Shown here: positions 6,357-15,868 of the stretch, in pieces | How positions within the stretch are numbered: the stretch's first letter is position 1 | Layout of the letters: each line of letters opens with the position of its first letter | NCBI GenBank assembly: GCA_052400625.1 | Contig: JBQTGH010000001.1 | Length of the DNA: 64,000 nt | From: Thermophagus sp052400625 | Lineage (GTDB): Bacteria; Bacteroidota; Bacteroidia; Bacteroidales; Marinilabiliaceae | Strand: one strand, 5' to 3' | Program-made: the position numbers and the translations under genes | The notes under the pieces: model-generated | The model's input: the letters and a program-made list of their open reading frames with translations, nothing else | What the model was told of the DNA's origin: nothing | Database searches by the model: none

Positions 6357-8201
6357 CTATTTTCTCAAAAGTAATACCCAGTCTTTACCATCCTCAACGG
6401 GTGGTTGTCCGGGATTAACTTCATCTCCGGGTTTAAGGGTTTTCAAAGAGCCTCTTTTCAATGGTCCGCCCACTCTTGGGTTATACCAAAAAGCTTTAAG
6501 TTTCGTGGTGGCATGAGAAAGATCGATATTCGCCTTACCTGATTTAAAAAAGAAGACATATACTTCCCCCGGTTTTGAAAAACAGTAATCGCCATCGTTA
6601 AGCACCAATTCGTCATGCGATTCCATTTCCCAAAAAGGAATATTGTAATTATGAAAGAAATCGAGTGCAATTTTTGCCTGATTCCAAAATTGATCACGAG
6701 AAGCATAATCCTGACAGGTTAAATCGCTGTGAGCATGTTTATATCCGAAGTACCATTCGGTACCCCACCCTCCAGCCAGGAAATTGCCCCACAATCCATT
6801 CATCCTGGCATTATCGTGATAAGGATCTTCCGCATCGGGAAGCAAAGCATGCTGAGCATCTCCCGGCTCATCGCAGGCAATGGCCCATTGTTTTCCGGCA
6901 TTTTTGGTTGCGTTGATCAGCTCCAGCGTTCTCTTGTGAACATTTTTAAAGTCCGGCCGATTGGTTTGCAAGGAAGCTCCGGTATAATGACTGTCAGGTC
7001 CGAAAAGATCGGTAAACCAGTTGCCGTTATGAATAACTCGATGATGGTTATAAGGATCGTGCTTATCGAACCATGCCGCCATAGACAAACGAGCCAAAGT
7101 GAACTGAGGGGGCGTGGGAGGATTTTTAGTCCAATCACCATTTTCCTCGCACATATTCCAGTTCATAGCCAGGTGGTGACCAAAACGAGCAATCATCTCC
7201 CGATAATATAATTTACTCAAGGCACCAACACCTCCATGGTCGAGCAACCCTTGGTTTTCGAACTCCATCAGTTTAAAATGGAGAAACATTCCCAATTGAT
7301 CCGCATGCTCAAATACGATTTCCCACTGGTCGAGTTTGGAACAATCCATCTGGTCATACGTGTCGTAACGGATATAGGGAAACACATTTTGGTCATCACC
7401 ACCAATATTTAACGTAATAAAAGAGAAAGCATTCATTCCCTTAGATGCCAGATAATTCACAGCACCAATGATCCCCTTACCTTTTCCGTCTTTCCAGGTT
7501 GGATCGCCCTCATGCCAATGTTTAATATGAGGATCCCATGTTTTTACAAGGTTATCTTTATGTCCATCATTGTGGAAAGTTCCGTCAAATTCCTGATAAG
7601 CCAAAAAGTTCTCCGGCGCATCAGACCCCACTTTTAGAAAATATTCACCGGTTTCGGCAAACTGAAGGTATCGCTTACCAACATATTGTAAACGCCCTTT
7701 AGCTCGCATGTCCCGTCCTGTTTTATCGGTATTAGCAACCTCAAAAGAACCTTGGGCCTGGTCCATAAATCCAGCAGAAACTCCTGCATCCTGACGGTCA
7801 CTGACCGCACAGAAATTACCTTTTCTAAAATCCACATGATAGTTCCAGGTTCCCACTTCATCCGGCGCAAAATGTACCCGCCATTTATTTCCTTTGGTTG
7901 CAGAGGTATTAGCGGCATCTCCGTCGGCCGCAAAATAACCCGGCACCAGATATTTTTTACCGGTGGCAGGATGCGTGAATTCCACGTTCAATCGATAATT
8001 CATAAACGGATTATAGGAAGCTGTTTCTGAAGTCTCCGGACCATCGAATGTTAAAGTAATTTTATGCCACTTTTTCAATTCCCCGGATATTTCCGGTGTT
8101 GAATTCGAACGCTGGCTCTGGTCCAATCCTATATTGGCTGCACTCAAAGTGGTGCCGACAAAAAACAGCAAAAAAAGATAGGTGATCTGATTTTTTTTCA
8201 T
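6357..8201 (-). CDS. DUF5060-type putative glycoside hydrolase, secreted
   Basis: About 614 residues from the ATG at 8201, chosen because MKKNQ opens a clear signal peptide; an in-frame ATG at 8228 adds nine residues. The N-terminal beta-sandwich (about 50-150) resembles DUF5060 (NPFMNYRLNVEF, then APDEVGTWNYHV). The central part looks like a TIM-barrel glycosidase, with possible catalytic acids in NWNMCEENGDW and ACDEPGD. The C-terminus (CFSKPGEVYVFFF onward) resembles the small beta-domain called putative collagen-binding in these enzymes. It is the last gene of the PUL and separated from GH92 by over 550 bp, so it may have its own promoter. Reaction and substrate are unknown. Confidence 0.7.
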   Translation of the reverse strand: MKKNQITYLFLLFFVGTTLSAANIGLDQSQRSNSTPEISGELKKWHKITLTFDGPETSETASYNPFMNYRLNVEFTHPATGKKYLVPGYFAADGDAANTSATKGNKWRVHFAPDEVGTWNYHVDFRKGNFCAVSDRQDAGVSAGFMDQAQGSFEVANTDKTGRDMRAKGRLQYVGKRYLQFAETGEYFLKVGSDAPENFLAYQEFDGTFHNDGHKDNLVKTWDPHIKHWHEGDPTWKDGKGKGIIGAVNYLASKGMNAFSFITLNIGGDDQNVFPYIRYDTYDQMDCSKLDQWEIVFEHADQLGMFLHFKLMEFENQGLLDHGGVGALSKLYYREMIARFGHHLAMNWNMCEENGDWTKNPPTPPQFTLARLSMAAWFDKHDPYNHHRVIHNGNWFTDLFGPDSHYTGASLQTNRPDFKNVHKRTLELINATKNAGKQWAIACDEPGDAQHALLPDAEDPYHDNARMNGLWGNFLAGGWGTEWYFGYKHAHSDLTCQDYASRDQFWNQAKIALDFFHNYNIPFWEMESHDELVLNDGDYCFSKPGEVYVFFFKSGKANIDLSHATTKLKAFWYNPRVGGPLKRGSLKTLKPGDEVNPGQPPVEDGKDWVLLLRK

Positions 8202-8228
8202 ATTTCTAATAAATTTAGTTATACCCAT

Positions 8229-8784
8229 CCAAGAGAGATCAGCCTGTTATCTTCTAAAGGTATTCAATATCCTCATTAGGGTGGGATAAATCACATTTCA
8301 GTGCATTTTACTTCATCCCAGTAAAATATTACTGCAAAGCCGCCTGCCGCTTCACAAAAATAGACCCACATAATACCTAGCATAAAAACCATTAGACCTT
8401 TTTATCCGCCTAAAGTACAATTAAATCTACTGCCATGGTATTGAACAAAGATAATAACTACCGTAAAAGTATGCATAAATAGGCACAACTTTCCATTCAC
8501 TTCCAAAATCCGATATCAATTCAGATAATTGTTAGAACAACAGGCTTTTTTGCTGCTAATTTTTAACTTCCCACGAAATAAAACCGATCTATTTAATGAA
8601 CAATCTATTATTATAGACTTACATAAAATGGCAACCATTATTGTATCTGTTCATGAAAAAAATATTCATCATAAACTTATACAGTCTGTAAATGAAGATC
8701 AATCTGATTCCGTACGTCCATATTTATCCATTTCAATTTGATTCTTTTTTTGATCCAGGTCCATTCCTTTATCCCCCAAATGGT
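8229..8784. other. Intergenic region inside the PUL
   Basis: There is no supported gene here; two short plus-strand frames at 8529-8874 look incidental. Read on the minus strand, 8453-8446 is TATCTTTG, a match to the Bacteroidota -7 consensus TAnnTTTG, with no clear -33 TTTG. If used, the DUF5060 gene would have a long 5' leader. No strong hairpin was seen. Confidence 0.4.
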
Positions 8785-11127
8785 TCAACGCATCAATGGC
8801 TGAGGCTCTTGTGTTCCCCAGCTTTTATTTGGATTAGGCCCCAGCTCAATTTCAAGGACTCCTCCTTTTACTAGGTCGGAATGATACAGCCAGCAATTAT
8901 TTAAATCCTGACGATTCAGCTTAGCCGATTGAATGTAAATATTTTCCAGCCTGTTATTATTGGTCTTAATGACAAACTTTTTGCCGGGGAAATAACGATT
9001 ATCCAGCCGGATGGTGATCTTATCGAAGACAGGGCTCGTTATATCATAGTATGGATTGACAGCTGCTCCGCCATCCACCTCAAACAAGCCAATCGCCATC
9101 AACACCCCCAGTGCCCCCATTTGCCCCTGGTCCTCGTCGCCGCGATAACCATTATAAGGGGTCGTATCAACAAAAGAAGCCTTTACTTTGCGAACCCATT
9201 TTTGCGTTATCCAGGGCGATCCGGCATAATTAAAAAGATGAGCCATCGCCGTTCCCGGTTGATTGCCGTAATCAACCCATCCGGAGGCATGATTCTTATT
9301 TTCACCCACAAAGCCTAGTGACTCTCCGGCCTCAAACGAATGATTCAAAAAAGCCGTATAAGCTTCGTTTCCCCCAAACAGGTTAATCAATCCCTTCATG
9401 TCCTGCGGAACAAAATTGGTATAAATAGCGGCATTACTTTCACAAAATCCTCTTGCACTAAAACCTTCTGATACCGGTTCAAAATCCTTTATCCAGCTAC
9501 CATCCATCTCACGTGGATGAATATACTTTGTTTCCGGATTCCACAAATTTTTATAGTTCAGGCCCCGTTTATTAAAGAGCTTATAATCATCTTCTTTTCC
9601 CAATGCTTTTGCCAATTGCCCCAAGCACCAATCCTGGTAGGCATATTCCATCGTCATGGCGGCGCCGTCAAGGTGCATCCCTTTCGATTTAATACCCTCG
9701 GGAATCCAGCCCTGTTTGATGTAATACTGCATTCCACCGCCATAGGCCGGCCGGTCATGCTCATAACCGGCATGGTCTCTAATGCCGCCTACAAATGCAT
9801 TTTTTCGTAACCCCTCATAAGCTTTCTCCACATCAAAATTCCGAATGCCCTTATTATAGGCTGATGCAAAAAAAGAAACTGCCGGGTCGCCAATCATCAC
9901 ATAGGTATAATTGCCACCTGAAGGACCACGAGGAATTAAGCCGCCATCGTTGTACATATCAAACATTGTGTTGCAAAAGCCATCCACTACCTCGGGATAA
10001 ACCAACGACCATAAAATATTAAGCGACCAATGGCTTCCCCACCAGGCATCAAAGTTGTAATGAGGGAATAGAGGCTTGCCTGTTTCATCGAGCCGAACAC
10101 TCTTCACCAAGGGTTTACTACCTGTCATGTCCATATATTTACCGTCAACATCGCTGGTTATACGTCGCCCCAAAAGGGCATGCCACAAATCGGTATAAAA
10201 CTTCACGCGTTGCTGATGCGTTCCGCCTTTAACTTTTATTCGGCCCAACCAATCGTTCCACGTTTGATAGGACTCATCAACCACTTTATCAAAATCCCAG
10301 TGACTAATCTCTGCGTTCATATTTTTACGCGCTTGTTCAACGCTCACATATGAAATGGCCACCTTCATTAAAATCGGATCCTCATCCCCGGCATCAAAAA
10401 ATACAGCGGCCCCGGCATCTTGGCCTTGGATGGTATCTGTATGATAAGGGATTACTTCTTTATTGACCCATCCTTTAAATGACCGGAAAGACTTATTCAG
10501 CCGGGCAACAAAGTAAACGGGTGTATCCTTAGGTCGCCGGATGGTTTTCCCAATTACTTGAACCCCGGCAATTTCGGTATCGCTAACTTTCCATACTTTG
10601 GAAAAAACGGTAGGACTATGTGCCAAATAAGCGCCAGTATCAAAAATGATCGACTTTTTTTCCTCTGACGTATAAGTATATCTGTGAAATCCAACCCTTG
10701 TGGAGGAAGTCAGTTCAACCGTAATCCCATAATCACTTAAAAACACTTTATGATAACCGGGTTTGGCGATCTCTCCTTCATGGCTAAAAGCCGACTGATA
10801 GGCATCCATTCCCAAGTTGCCTTTAAATTCACCGGTAGTTGGCATAACAGCCACCCCGGCCAACTGCCAGGCATGTATATGACTAAAACATCGAATAAAA
10901 CGGCTGTCATATAAGTAACCCGACTCCCAACTTCCTTTGGTATTGGTGTCGGGACTAAGATTTACCATTCCAAAAGGCCGACACGCAGAATTGAAATAAA
11001 ACCAACGAGATTTGTGCGTATCTATAAACGGATTAACCAAATCGACCGGAGGTTCCTTAGCATACATCTGAGGGGATACCGATCCTATAAAACACAAGAA
11101 AAAAATTGTCTTAAACCATCTCTTCAT
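8785..11127 (-). CDS. GH92-like glycosidase, secreted
   Basis: A 780-residue protein with a signal peptide (about residues 1-23) and the two-domain layout of family 92 exo-alpha-mannosidases: an N-terminal beta-sandwich beginning NPFIDTHKSRWFYFNSACRPFGM and a C-terminal (alpha/alpha)6 domain. The C-terminal signature GDEDQGQMGALGVLMAIGLF corresponds to the usual GNED-x-GQMSAW block that carries the catalytic base. The usual WDxxR-type stretch reads DAWWGSHWSLNILWSL here, so this is a divergent member and mannose is not assured. Calcium-dependent inverting hydrolysis is the family mechanism. It belongs to the PUL operon series, 104 bp downstream of the esterase gene. Confidence 0.85.
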   Translation of the reverse strand: MKRWFKTIFFLCFIGSVSPQMYAKEPPVDLVNPFIDTHKSRWFYFNSACRPFGMVNLSPDTNTKGSWESGYLYDSRFIRCFSHIHAWQLAGVAVMPTTGEFKGNLGMDAYQSAFSHEGEIAKPGYHKVFLSDYGITVELTSSTRVGFHRYTYTSEEKKSIIFDTGAYLAHSPTVFSKVWKVSDTEIAGVQVIGKTIRRPKDTPVYFVARLNKSFRSFKGWVNKEVIPYHTDTIQGQDAGAAVFFDAGDEDPILMKVAISYVSVEQARKNMNAEISHWDFDKVVDESYQTWNDWLGRIKVKGGTHQQRVKFYTDLWHALLGRRITSDVDGKYMDMTGSKPLVKSVRLDETGKPLFPHYNFDAWWGSHWSLNILWSLVYPEVVDGFCNTMFDMYNDGGLIPRGPSGGNYTYVMIGDPAVSFFASAYNKGIRNFDVEKAYEGLRKNAFVGGIRDHAGYEHDRPAYGGGMQYYIKQGWIPEGIKSKGMHLDGAAMTMEYAYQDWCLGQLAKALGKEDDYKLFNKRGLNYKNLWNPETKYIHPREMDGSWIKDFEPVSEGFSARGFCESNAAIYTNFVPQDMKGLINLFGGNEAYTAFLNHSFEAGESLGFVGENKNHASGWVDYGNQPGTAMAHLFNYAGSPWITQKWVRKVKASFVDTTPYNGYRGDEDQGQMGALGVLMAIGLFEVDGGAAVNPYYDITSPVFDKITIRLDNRYFPGKKFVIKTNNNRLENIYIQSAKLNRQDLNNCWLYHSDLVKGGVLEIELGPNPNKSWGTQEPQPLMR

Positions 11128-11231
11128 CTAACTTCCCTTTTCTGATATTCAATTATCGAATTATTTATGCCATGCCGGCAAGAAGACATCATTTATCTCA
11201 TCACACTAAACATCCGGAAAGACCTTCTTTG

Positions 11232-12059
11232 TCATTTCGACTTCTGCGAGATAAAGAACTCATGAAAAAACATCAATTGATACTTGATGGAATTGGCCCA
11301 ATATTTTGTGTTATGTTTCCCTGGACGCTCAATATAGTCGTGCGGGATATTTCTTTGCAGTAACTTCTCATGCATCCGTTTATTGCAATCATAAAAAAAG
11401 TCATCAACGCCACAATCAAAGATTAATTTCAACTTCGACCCATCCAGTAAATAAACCAGATTAATCACCGTATTATTTTCCCAATTATCTTTATTCTCGG
11501 CATATGATCCTAATCGTTTGGCAATATTCCAATTATTGGGAAAGGGTCTAATATCTAAACCACCACTGGTACTGCCTGCGGCTCCCCAGATATCCTGATG
11601 CCGAAATGCCAGGTAGAAGGCACCATGTCCCCCCATGCTTAATCCGGTAATAGCTCTTCCATTCCGATTTTTTATGGTGCGGTATGAATGATCTACCTTT
11701 TTAATCAATTCCTTCGAAACATAGGTCTCATATTGCATCGTTGGGTCCACCGGACTATCAAAATACCAACTGGTATGTCCTCCATCGGGACAAACAATAA
11801 TAAAATTGTACAAATCAACATATTCCCTCAAGTGTGGCGCTTTTCTCAACCAATCTTTATAGTCAGCAGATGCCCCATGCAACAGATACAGCACAGGGAA
11901 CGCGCTACTTTTTTGAGCATCATAGGAATCGGGCACAATAACCAAATTCGGGATAGACTTATTCATTACCTCACTTTTCACATAGAGGGTGTCAACACGA
12001 GCAGCTGTTAAATTTAATACACAGACAAACAGTAAAATCAGTAAAACATTAAACTTCAT
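11232..12059 (-). CDS. Secreted alpha/beta-hydrolase esterase (esterase D/feruloyl-esterase-like)
   Basis: A 275-residue protein with a signal peptide ending near AARVD. The nucleophile elbow GLSMGGHG, an acidic residue in CGVDDFF and a His in PGKHNTKYW give a complete Ser-Asp-His triad in the order typical of the esterase family that includes XynZ feruloyl esterase and S-formylglutathione hydrolase. A PUL setting points to removal of acyl or feruloyl groups from a glycan. The exact acyl group cannot be read. Confidence 0.8.
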   Translation of the reverse strand: MKFNVLLILLFVCVLNLTAARVDTLYVKSEVMNKSIPNLVIVPDSYDAQKSSAFPVLYLLHGASADYKDWLRKAPHLREYVDLYNFIIVCPDGGHTSWYFDSPVDPTMQYETYVSKELIKKVDHSYRTIKNRNGRAITGLSMGGHGAFYLAFRHQDIWGAAGSTSGGLDIRPFPNNWNIAKRLGSYAENKDNWENNTVINLVYLLDGSKLKLIFDCGVDDFFYDCNKRMHEKLLQRNIPHDYIERPGKHNTKYWANSIKYQLMFFHEFFISQKSK

Positions 12060-12279
12060 ATCTTTATATTTTAATCAAATTCAATTATTGGGCGCCGGAA
12101 AAACCGGAAACCCCATAAAAAAACTGTCCTAATAGTCCAAATGCTGCATTATGCATGCTATCAAGCCGCAATAAAATCATATTTTTTAAAACACACAAAC
12201 CTTCATTTTAAACTTTACAAACAGCCCCTCATGTTTATACACAATAATGATAAAGGACCATCCATCAAAAAATGAGTGA

Positions 12280-13521
12280 TTATTGCCTAACAAATATTGG
12301 ACTTGAGACGGATAACTCCCTATTCTCTGTAACATAAAAGAAAGCATATTTAAAATCCATGTCTGGCAGATCACAGCTAATCATCTTTTTCTCAGCATCA
12401 ATTGTTGCAGCGACGTTAAACCAGACTCTTTTGGCATTGGTCGAAATGGTATCAGAGGAATAATAGAACCGTGCTGATCGTAACCCGGCAAAAGACTTAA
12501 AGCCGGCGCTAACGGAAGTTTGAGTCAGTTTCACCTTTTCAATTTTGGGCAGAGGGACACCTTGATTCACGACCGACTCAAAAAAATACCGTATTTCCAC
12601 AGGCTGCCAGCCTTCCCGATGGCCATGCTTCATATTTGGTTTTAAACAAATATTCTTATCACAATTTTTTGGCAAATGATAGGTTTTGTAATAGGGAACT
12701 ATATTGTAGAAGTAGTCTTTATTCCCATTCATAAACAGAAGAGCCGGTTTAGCAAAGGGGAGGTAAGCCGATGGATCAAAATATTTCATCCATTGTTTTT
12801 CATAAACAGGGGTAAGTTCAGATAAAGGTTTACCAAATGCGTCGGACTCATCATAATAGCCGCATCCGTACACCGGCACTGCTGCTTTAAACCGATCATC
12901 GAGCCCGGCCACCATACAGGTTAAATATCCCCCCCAGCTGATGCCGGTCAAACAAGTTCTTTCGGCATCTACTTCAGTACGTTCCAGTAAAAATGAGTGT
13001 GCCAAAATAACACTGGCAACAGCATGATAACTCCAAACATTTTTTAAATCCCCTTTTTCTATTCTTGTAAACTTATTCTCATGGGTTTGATCAGGACCAG
13101 CCATTAATAAAGGTTTTCCGGTCCCATCTTTTCCACCCAAATCCATCGCTATAGCAGCATACCCATCGGCAGCCCATTTTTCAACCCATTCTTTAAATGC
13201 TTTACCTCCTCCTCCATGAACTAAAACAACAGCGGGAAATATATTCTCTGTTTTTTTCCCTTGTAATAAATCCGGATTGGAATAGTAAGCAAATACCTGA
13301 GTAGGCTTCCCTTCGAAGGGAACACTCTCATAAACCAGTGAACGAACCGAAGAGGTAGAATCGATCCACGAAAAAGCCGGAGGATTACTCAACGCCTCCA
13401 AATCCCACAATATTTTGGAATTCTGAAATCTGTCGACGGTAATTTTGTAAACTTTTTTGCCGGTATTTGTTCCGCACGAGGCAAAAATTAATAGCAACAC
13501 GAGTGAATATACACGTATCAT
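12280..13521 (-). CDS. Alpha/beta-hydrolase lipoprotein (acetyl-xylan-esterase/dienelactone-hydrolase-like)
   Basis: A 413-residue protein with a lipoprotein signal (LLLIFASC, Cys near residue 16). The hydrolase fold shows the oxyanion segment VLVHGGGGKAF, nucleophile elbow GISWGGY, acidic residue in FMNGNKDYF and catalytic His in MKHGHREGW. The C-terminal 100 residues form an extra beta-rich domain. It could be a carbohydrate esterase or a prolyl-oligopeptidase-like enzyme; the PUL context favours the first. Its start lies 26 bp downstream of the stop of the beta-helix gene, indicating one operon. Confidence 0.75.
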   Translation of the reverse strand: MIRVYSLVLLLIFASCGTNTGKKVYKITVDRFQNSKILWDLEALSNPPAFSWIDSTSSVRSLVYESVPFEGKPTQVFAYYSNPDLLQGKKTENIFPAVVLVHGGGGKAFKEWVEKWAADGYAAIAMDLGGKDGTGKPLLMAGPDQTHENKFTRIEKGDLKNVWSYHAVASVILAHSFLLERTEVDAERTCLTGISWGGYLTCMVAGLDDRFKAAVPVYGCGYYDESDAFGKPLSELTPVYEKQWMKYFDPSAYLPFAKPALLFMNGNKDYFYNIVPYYKTYHLPKNCDKNICLKPNMKHGHREGWQPVEIRYFFESVVNQGVPLPKIEKVKLTQTSVSAGFKSFAGLRSARFYYSSDTISTNAKRVWFNVAATIDAEKKMISCDLPDMDFKYAFFYVTENRELSVSSPIFVRQ

Positions 13522-13547
13522 TTTAGTCGTTTATTACATTTTAAATA

Positions 13548-15680
13548 TTATTCCTTTGAATCGGTCTTTTGTTTGAGTTCCTCAACGACTCTGTCAAATT
13601 TACCGGCTAATTGGGGATCGAATTTTGCCAGTTCTTTCCATGCTTTAGATCCATAAACTCCGGCGTTGGAAACATCAAAAGGTTTAAACCCAATCTTTTT
13701 GACAACCGATTTGTTTTTAATTCTGAAATCAAAATTTTGTGGGTCAGCAAAGCAGGGATCAGCAATAATGGAATTTTCATCTCTGCCTGATTCTTTCCAC
13801 TCATCAAACGATAACCCGTAAAATTTAGGGTGTGGCTCATTTATTTTCCAATAGCAATTGTGATCGATATTGATTTTTATTTTGGTCCCGTTATCTCCAC
13901 CCCATACATCCGATATTATTTTTCCTTCATTCTGATAAACAATATTGTTAGTAAATGTATAGGAGAGATGCTTTTCAACTTTGGAAACCTGGATGCCCCT
14001 TAATTGGTTGAAGGCGAAAATGTTGTTCTTTATAATATTTTCTTTACCATAATGTTGGTGAAACCCGGCACTTTTACAGGCATAAACCAGATTGTTTTCC
14101 ATCACAATACCGGTTGATCCTTCATCGGTGTATAACCCCCAACCACCATATCCATGGGAATATACATGATGAACAACATTGTTACTAACCCTTGTACCTT
14201 CCGACTCACCGAGGGTATAAATGCCCCCCATATCACTGAGTACACCCCAACCAAGATGATGAATATGGTTGTATTCAATTGTATTTCGTTTCGTTGGACT
14301 ATAAGCATACCCCCAGACCCAGCCTACGGAGATCCCAGTGTAACGAAAATCAGCAATCTCATTATGGCTTATTTTATTGTCGCTGGCATGAAAAATGGCA
14401 ACACCAACAGCGCAAGGAAAAATAAAACCTCCCGAACGTATTATATTATTGTCAACGGTGATATTTCGGGTCAAATCTTCCTCATTGTCAGGAAGCTTGT
14501 TATCTCCCACCTTTATACCTCCGGCCCCCAAATCATGTATATAGCTTTGAGATACAGAGCAGTTATCACAAGCTTTCCGGAACCAGAAAGCATTGGTACC
14601 AATTTGGCTGATACCACAATTGACAAAATCAATATTTTTAGCGTAATCCAACATGACCACTGCTTCTACCGGCGCTGCCGCCTGAACGGGTTCATTGCCC
14701 CATAATGGCGTACGATAACCGGCCACTTCGAAGCGAATATTCTCAAAACGAATATTTCGTACTTCTTTTCCTTTCGAGCCTTTAATAACAAGAAACTGAT
14801 CGGTCACAGGAGCATACACACTGACGTTATTCAAATCTTCTCCTTCTCGGGGGATATAGTATAAATCGCCACTTCGCTCAAGAAACCACTCTCCGCAGCT
14901 ATCCAACCCAGCTTTGTAGTTGTCAATGGTAAAACGTGTCTTATTGTCGAGTTTATTCCATGGCTTCATGCCTCCACCTACCGTGAAAACAGCGGCGCTG
15001 TCGGCACTAAATGAAGACACCCGTTTGCGGGTATTGTCCCATTTGTGGTAAAAGGTAATTAATGCATCATTAAAGTCACTGCTCGTGAAGGAAGCGAAAT
15101 GGGATGCTGCCGAAGGAAAAAGCTTTAACTTTTGAACAGCCAATGCTGCTCTACGACCAGTCCCTTTTTCGATGATTGTCTCATCCACCTCTTTCAAAAA
15201 ATAAAACCCGCTATTGGGTGATTTGGCCCGAACGGCTCGCTTACCATCCACATACAACTGTTCGAAATACAAACCATAACGACTTACTTCCGGAACTTTG
15301 GCTTTCCAAAGATTATCTGACACTTTCTCCCAATTTTCTATTGCAATTCCTCCCACAAAAACAGGTTCTTCTCCTTTTGCCGCCTTAAAAACAATGGGAG
15401 CATTATCACCTCCGGAATCAATATCGGTAAAGACCACAGGTTCGGTCATATAATAGATCCCACCGGAAATGATTACCTGTATTTCTTCTTGCAGGTTGTT
15501 TGTTTCCCTCAATTGCCGGATAAAATCACGGGCACCATATAAACTCGCCAATGGTTGATCTTTGGTTCCGGGGGCCTTATCATCACCATTTGCTGAAACA
15601 TAAATATTTATATTCTTGCCCCAAAGATTAAAACTGAATAAAACAATAAATATCAGAGCAACAACTTGCTTTAAATTCAT
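13548..15680 (-). CDS. Right-handed parallel beta-helix enzyme, GH141-like
   Basis: A 710-residue secreted protein (signal peptide to about residue 22). The mature start NIYVSANGDDKAPGTKDQPL, followed by LYGARDFIRQL, is the standard opening of large bacterial beta-helix enzymes with DUF1565-like pectin-lyase fold. From about residue 300 on, short asparagine-rich rungs repeat (NIRFENIRFEV, NIDFVNCGISQIG, NNIIRSGG, NNVVHHVYSHG, NNLVYACKSAG). Length and layout fit glycoside hydrolase family 141, which includes a fucosidase of rhamnogalacturonan II breakdown and xylanases. The assignment is by resemblance only. A role on the PUL's acidic glycan is inferred. Confidence 0.7.
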   Translation of the reverse strand: MNLKQVVALIFIVLFSFNLWGKNINIYVSANGDDKAPGTKDQPLASLYGARDFIRQLRETNNLQEEIQVIISGGIYYMTEPVVFTDIDSGGDNAPIVFKAAKGEEPVFVGGIAIENWEKVSDNLWKAKVPEVSRYGLYFEQLYVDGKRAVRAKSPNSGFYFLKEVDETIIEKGTGRRAALAVQKLKLFPSAASHFASFTSSDFNDALITFYHKWDNTRKRVSSFSADSAAVFTVGGGMKPWNKLDNKTRFTIDNYKAGLDSCGEWFLERSGDLYYIPREGEDLNNVSVYAPVTDQFLVIKGSKGKEVRNIRFENIRFEVAGYRTPLWGNEPVQAAAPVEAVVMLDYAKNIDFVNCGISQIGTNAFWFRKACDNCSVSQSYIHDLGAGGIKVGDNKLPDNEEDLTRNITVDNNIIRSGGFIFPCAVGVAIFHASDNKISHNEIADFRYTGISVGWVWGYAYSPTKRNTIEYNHIHHLGWGVLSDMGGIYTLGESEGTRVSNNVVHHVYSHGYGGWGLYTDEGSTGIVMENNLVYACKSAGFHQHYGKENIIKNNIFAFNQLRGIQVSKVEKHLSYTFTNNIVYQNEGKIISDVWGGDNGTKIKINIDHNCYWKINEPHPKFYGLSFDEWKESGRDENSIIADPCFADPQNFDFRIKNKSVVKKIGFKPFDVSNAGVYGSKAWKELAKFDPQLAGKFDRVVEELKQKTDSKE

Positions 15681-15868
15681 CTTATTACAATTTTTTAATT
15701 TTCCATTTAATAAAATCAGTATAATTTCCTCACATAGTCCACAACAACAGTCCTATTGGAATAACACTCTCCAAACCTAAAATTCCATATTTCATCCCAC
15801 AAAACCCAAAAGAGACAAGCATGACCCAGGTTTTATGCATCCGTATTGAGACAAAAGCTCGACAAACC

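Noticed and set aside
14154..14705. 183-codon plus-strand ORF
   Set aside because: It is antisense to the beta-helix gene, whose motifs and signal peptide are clear; composition is that of a shadow frame.
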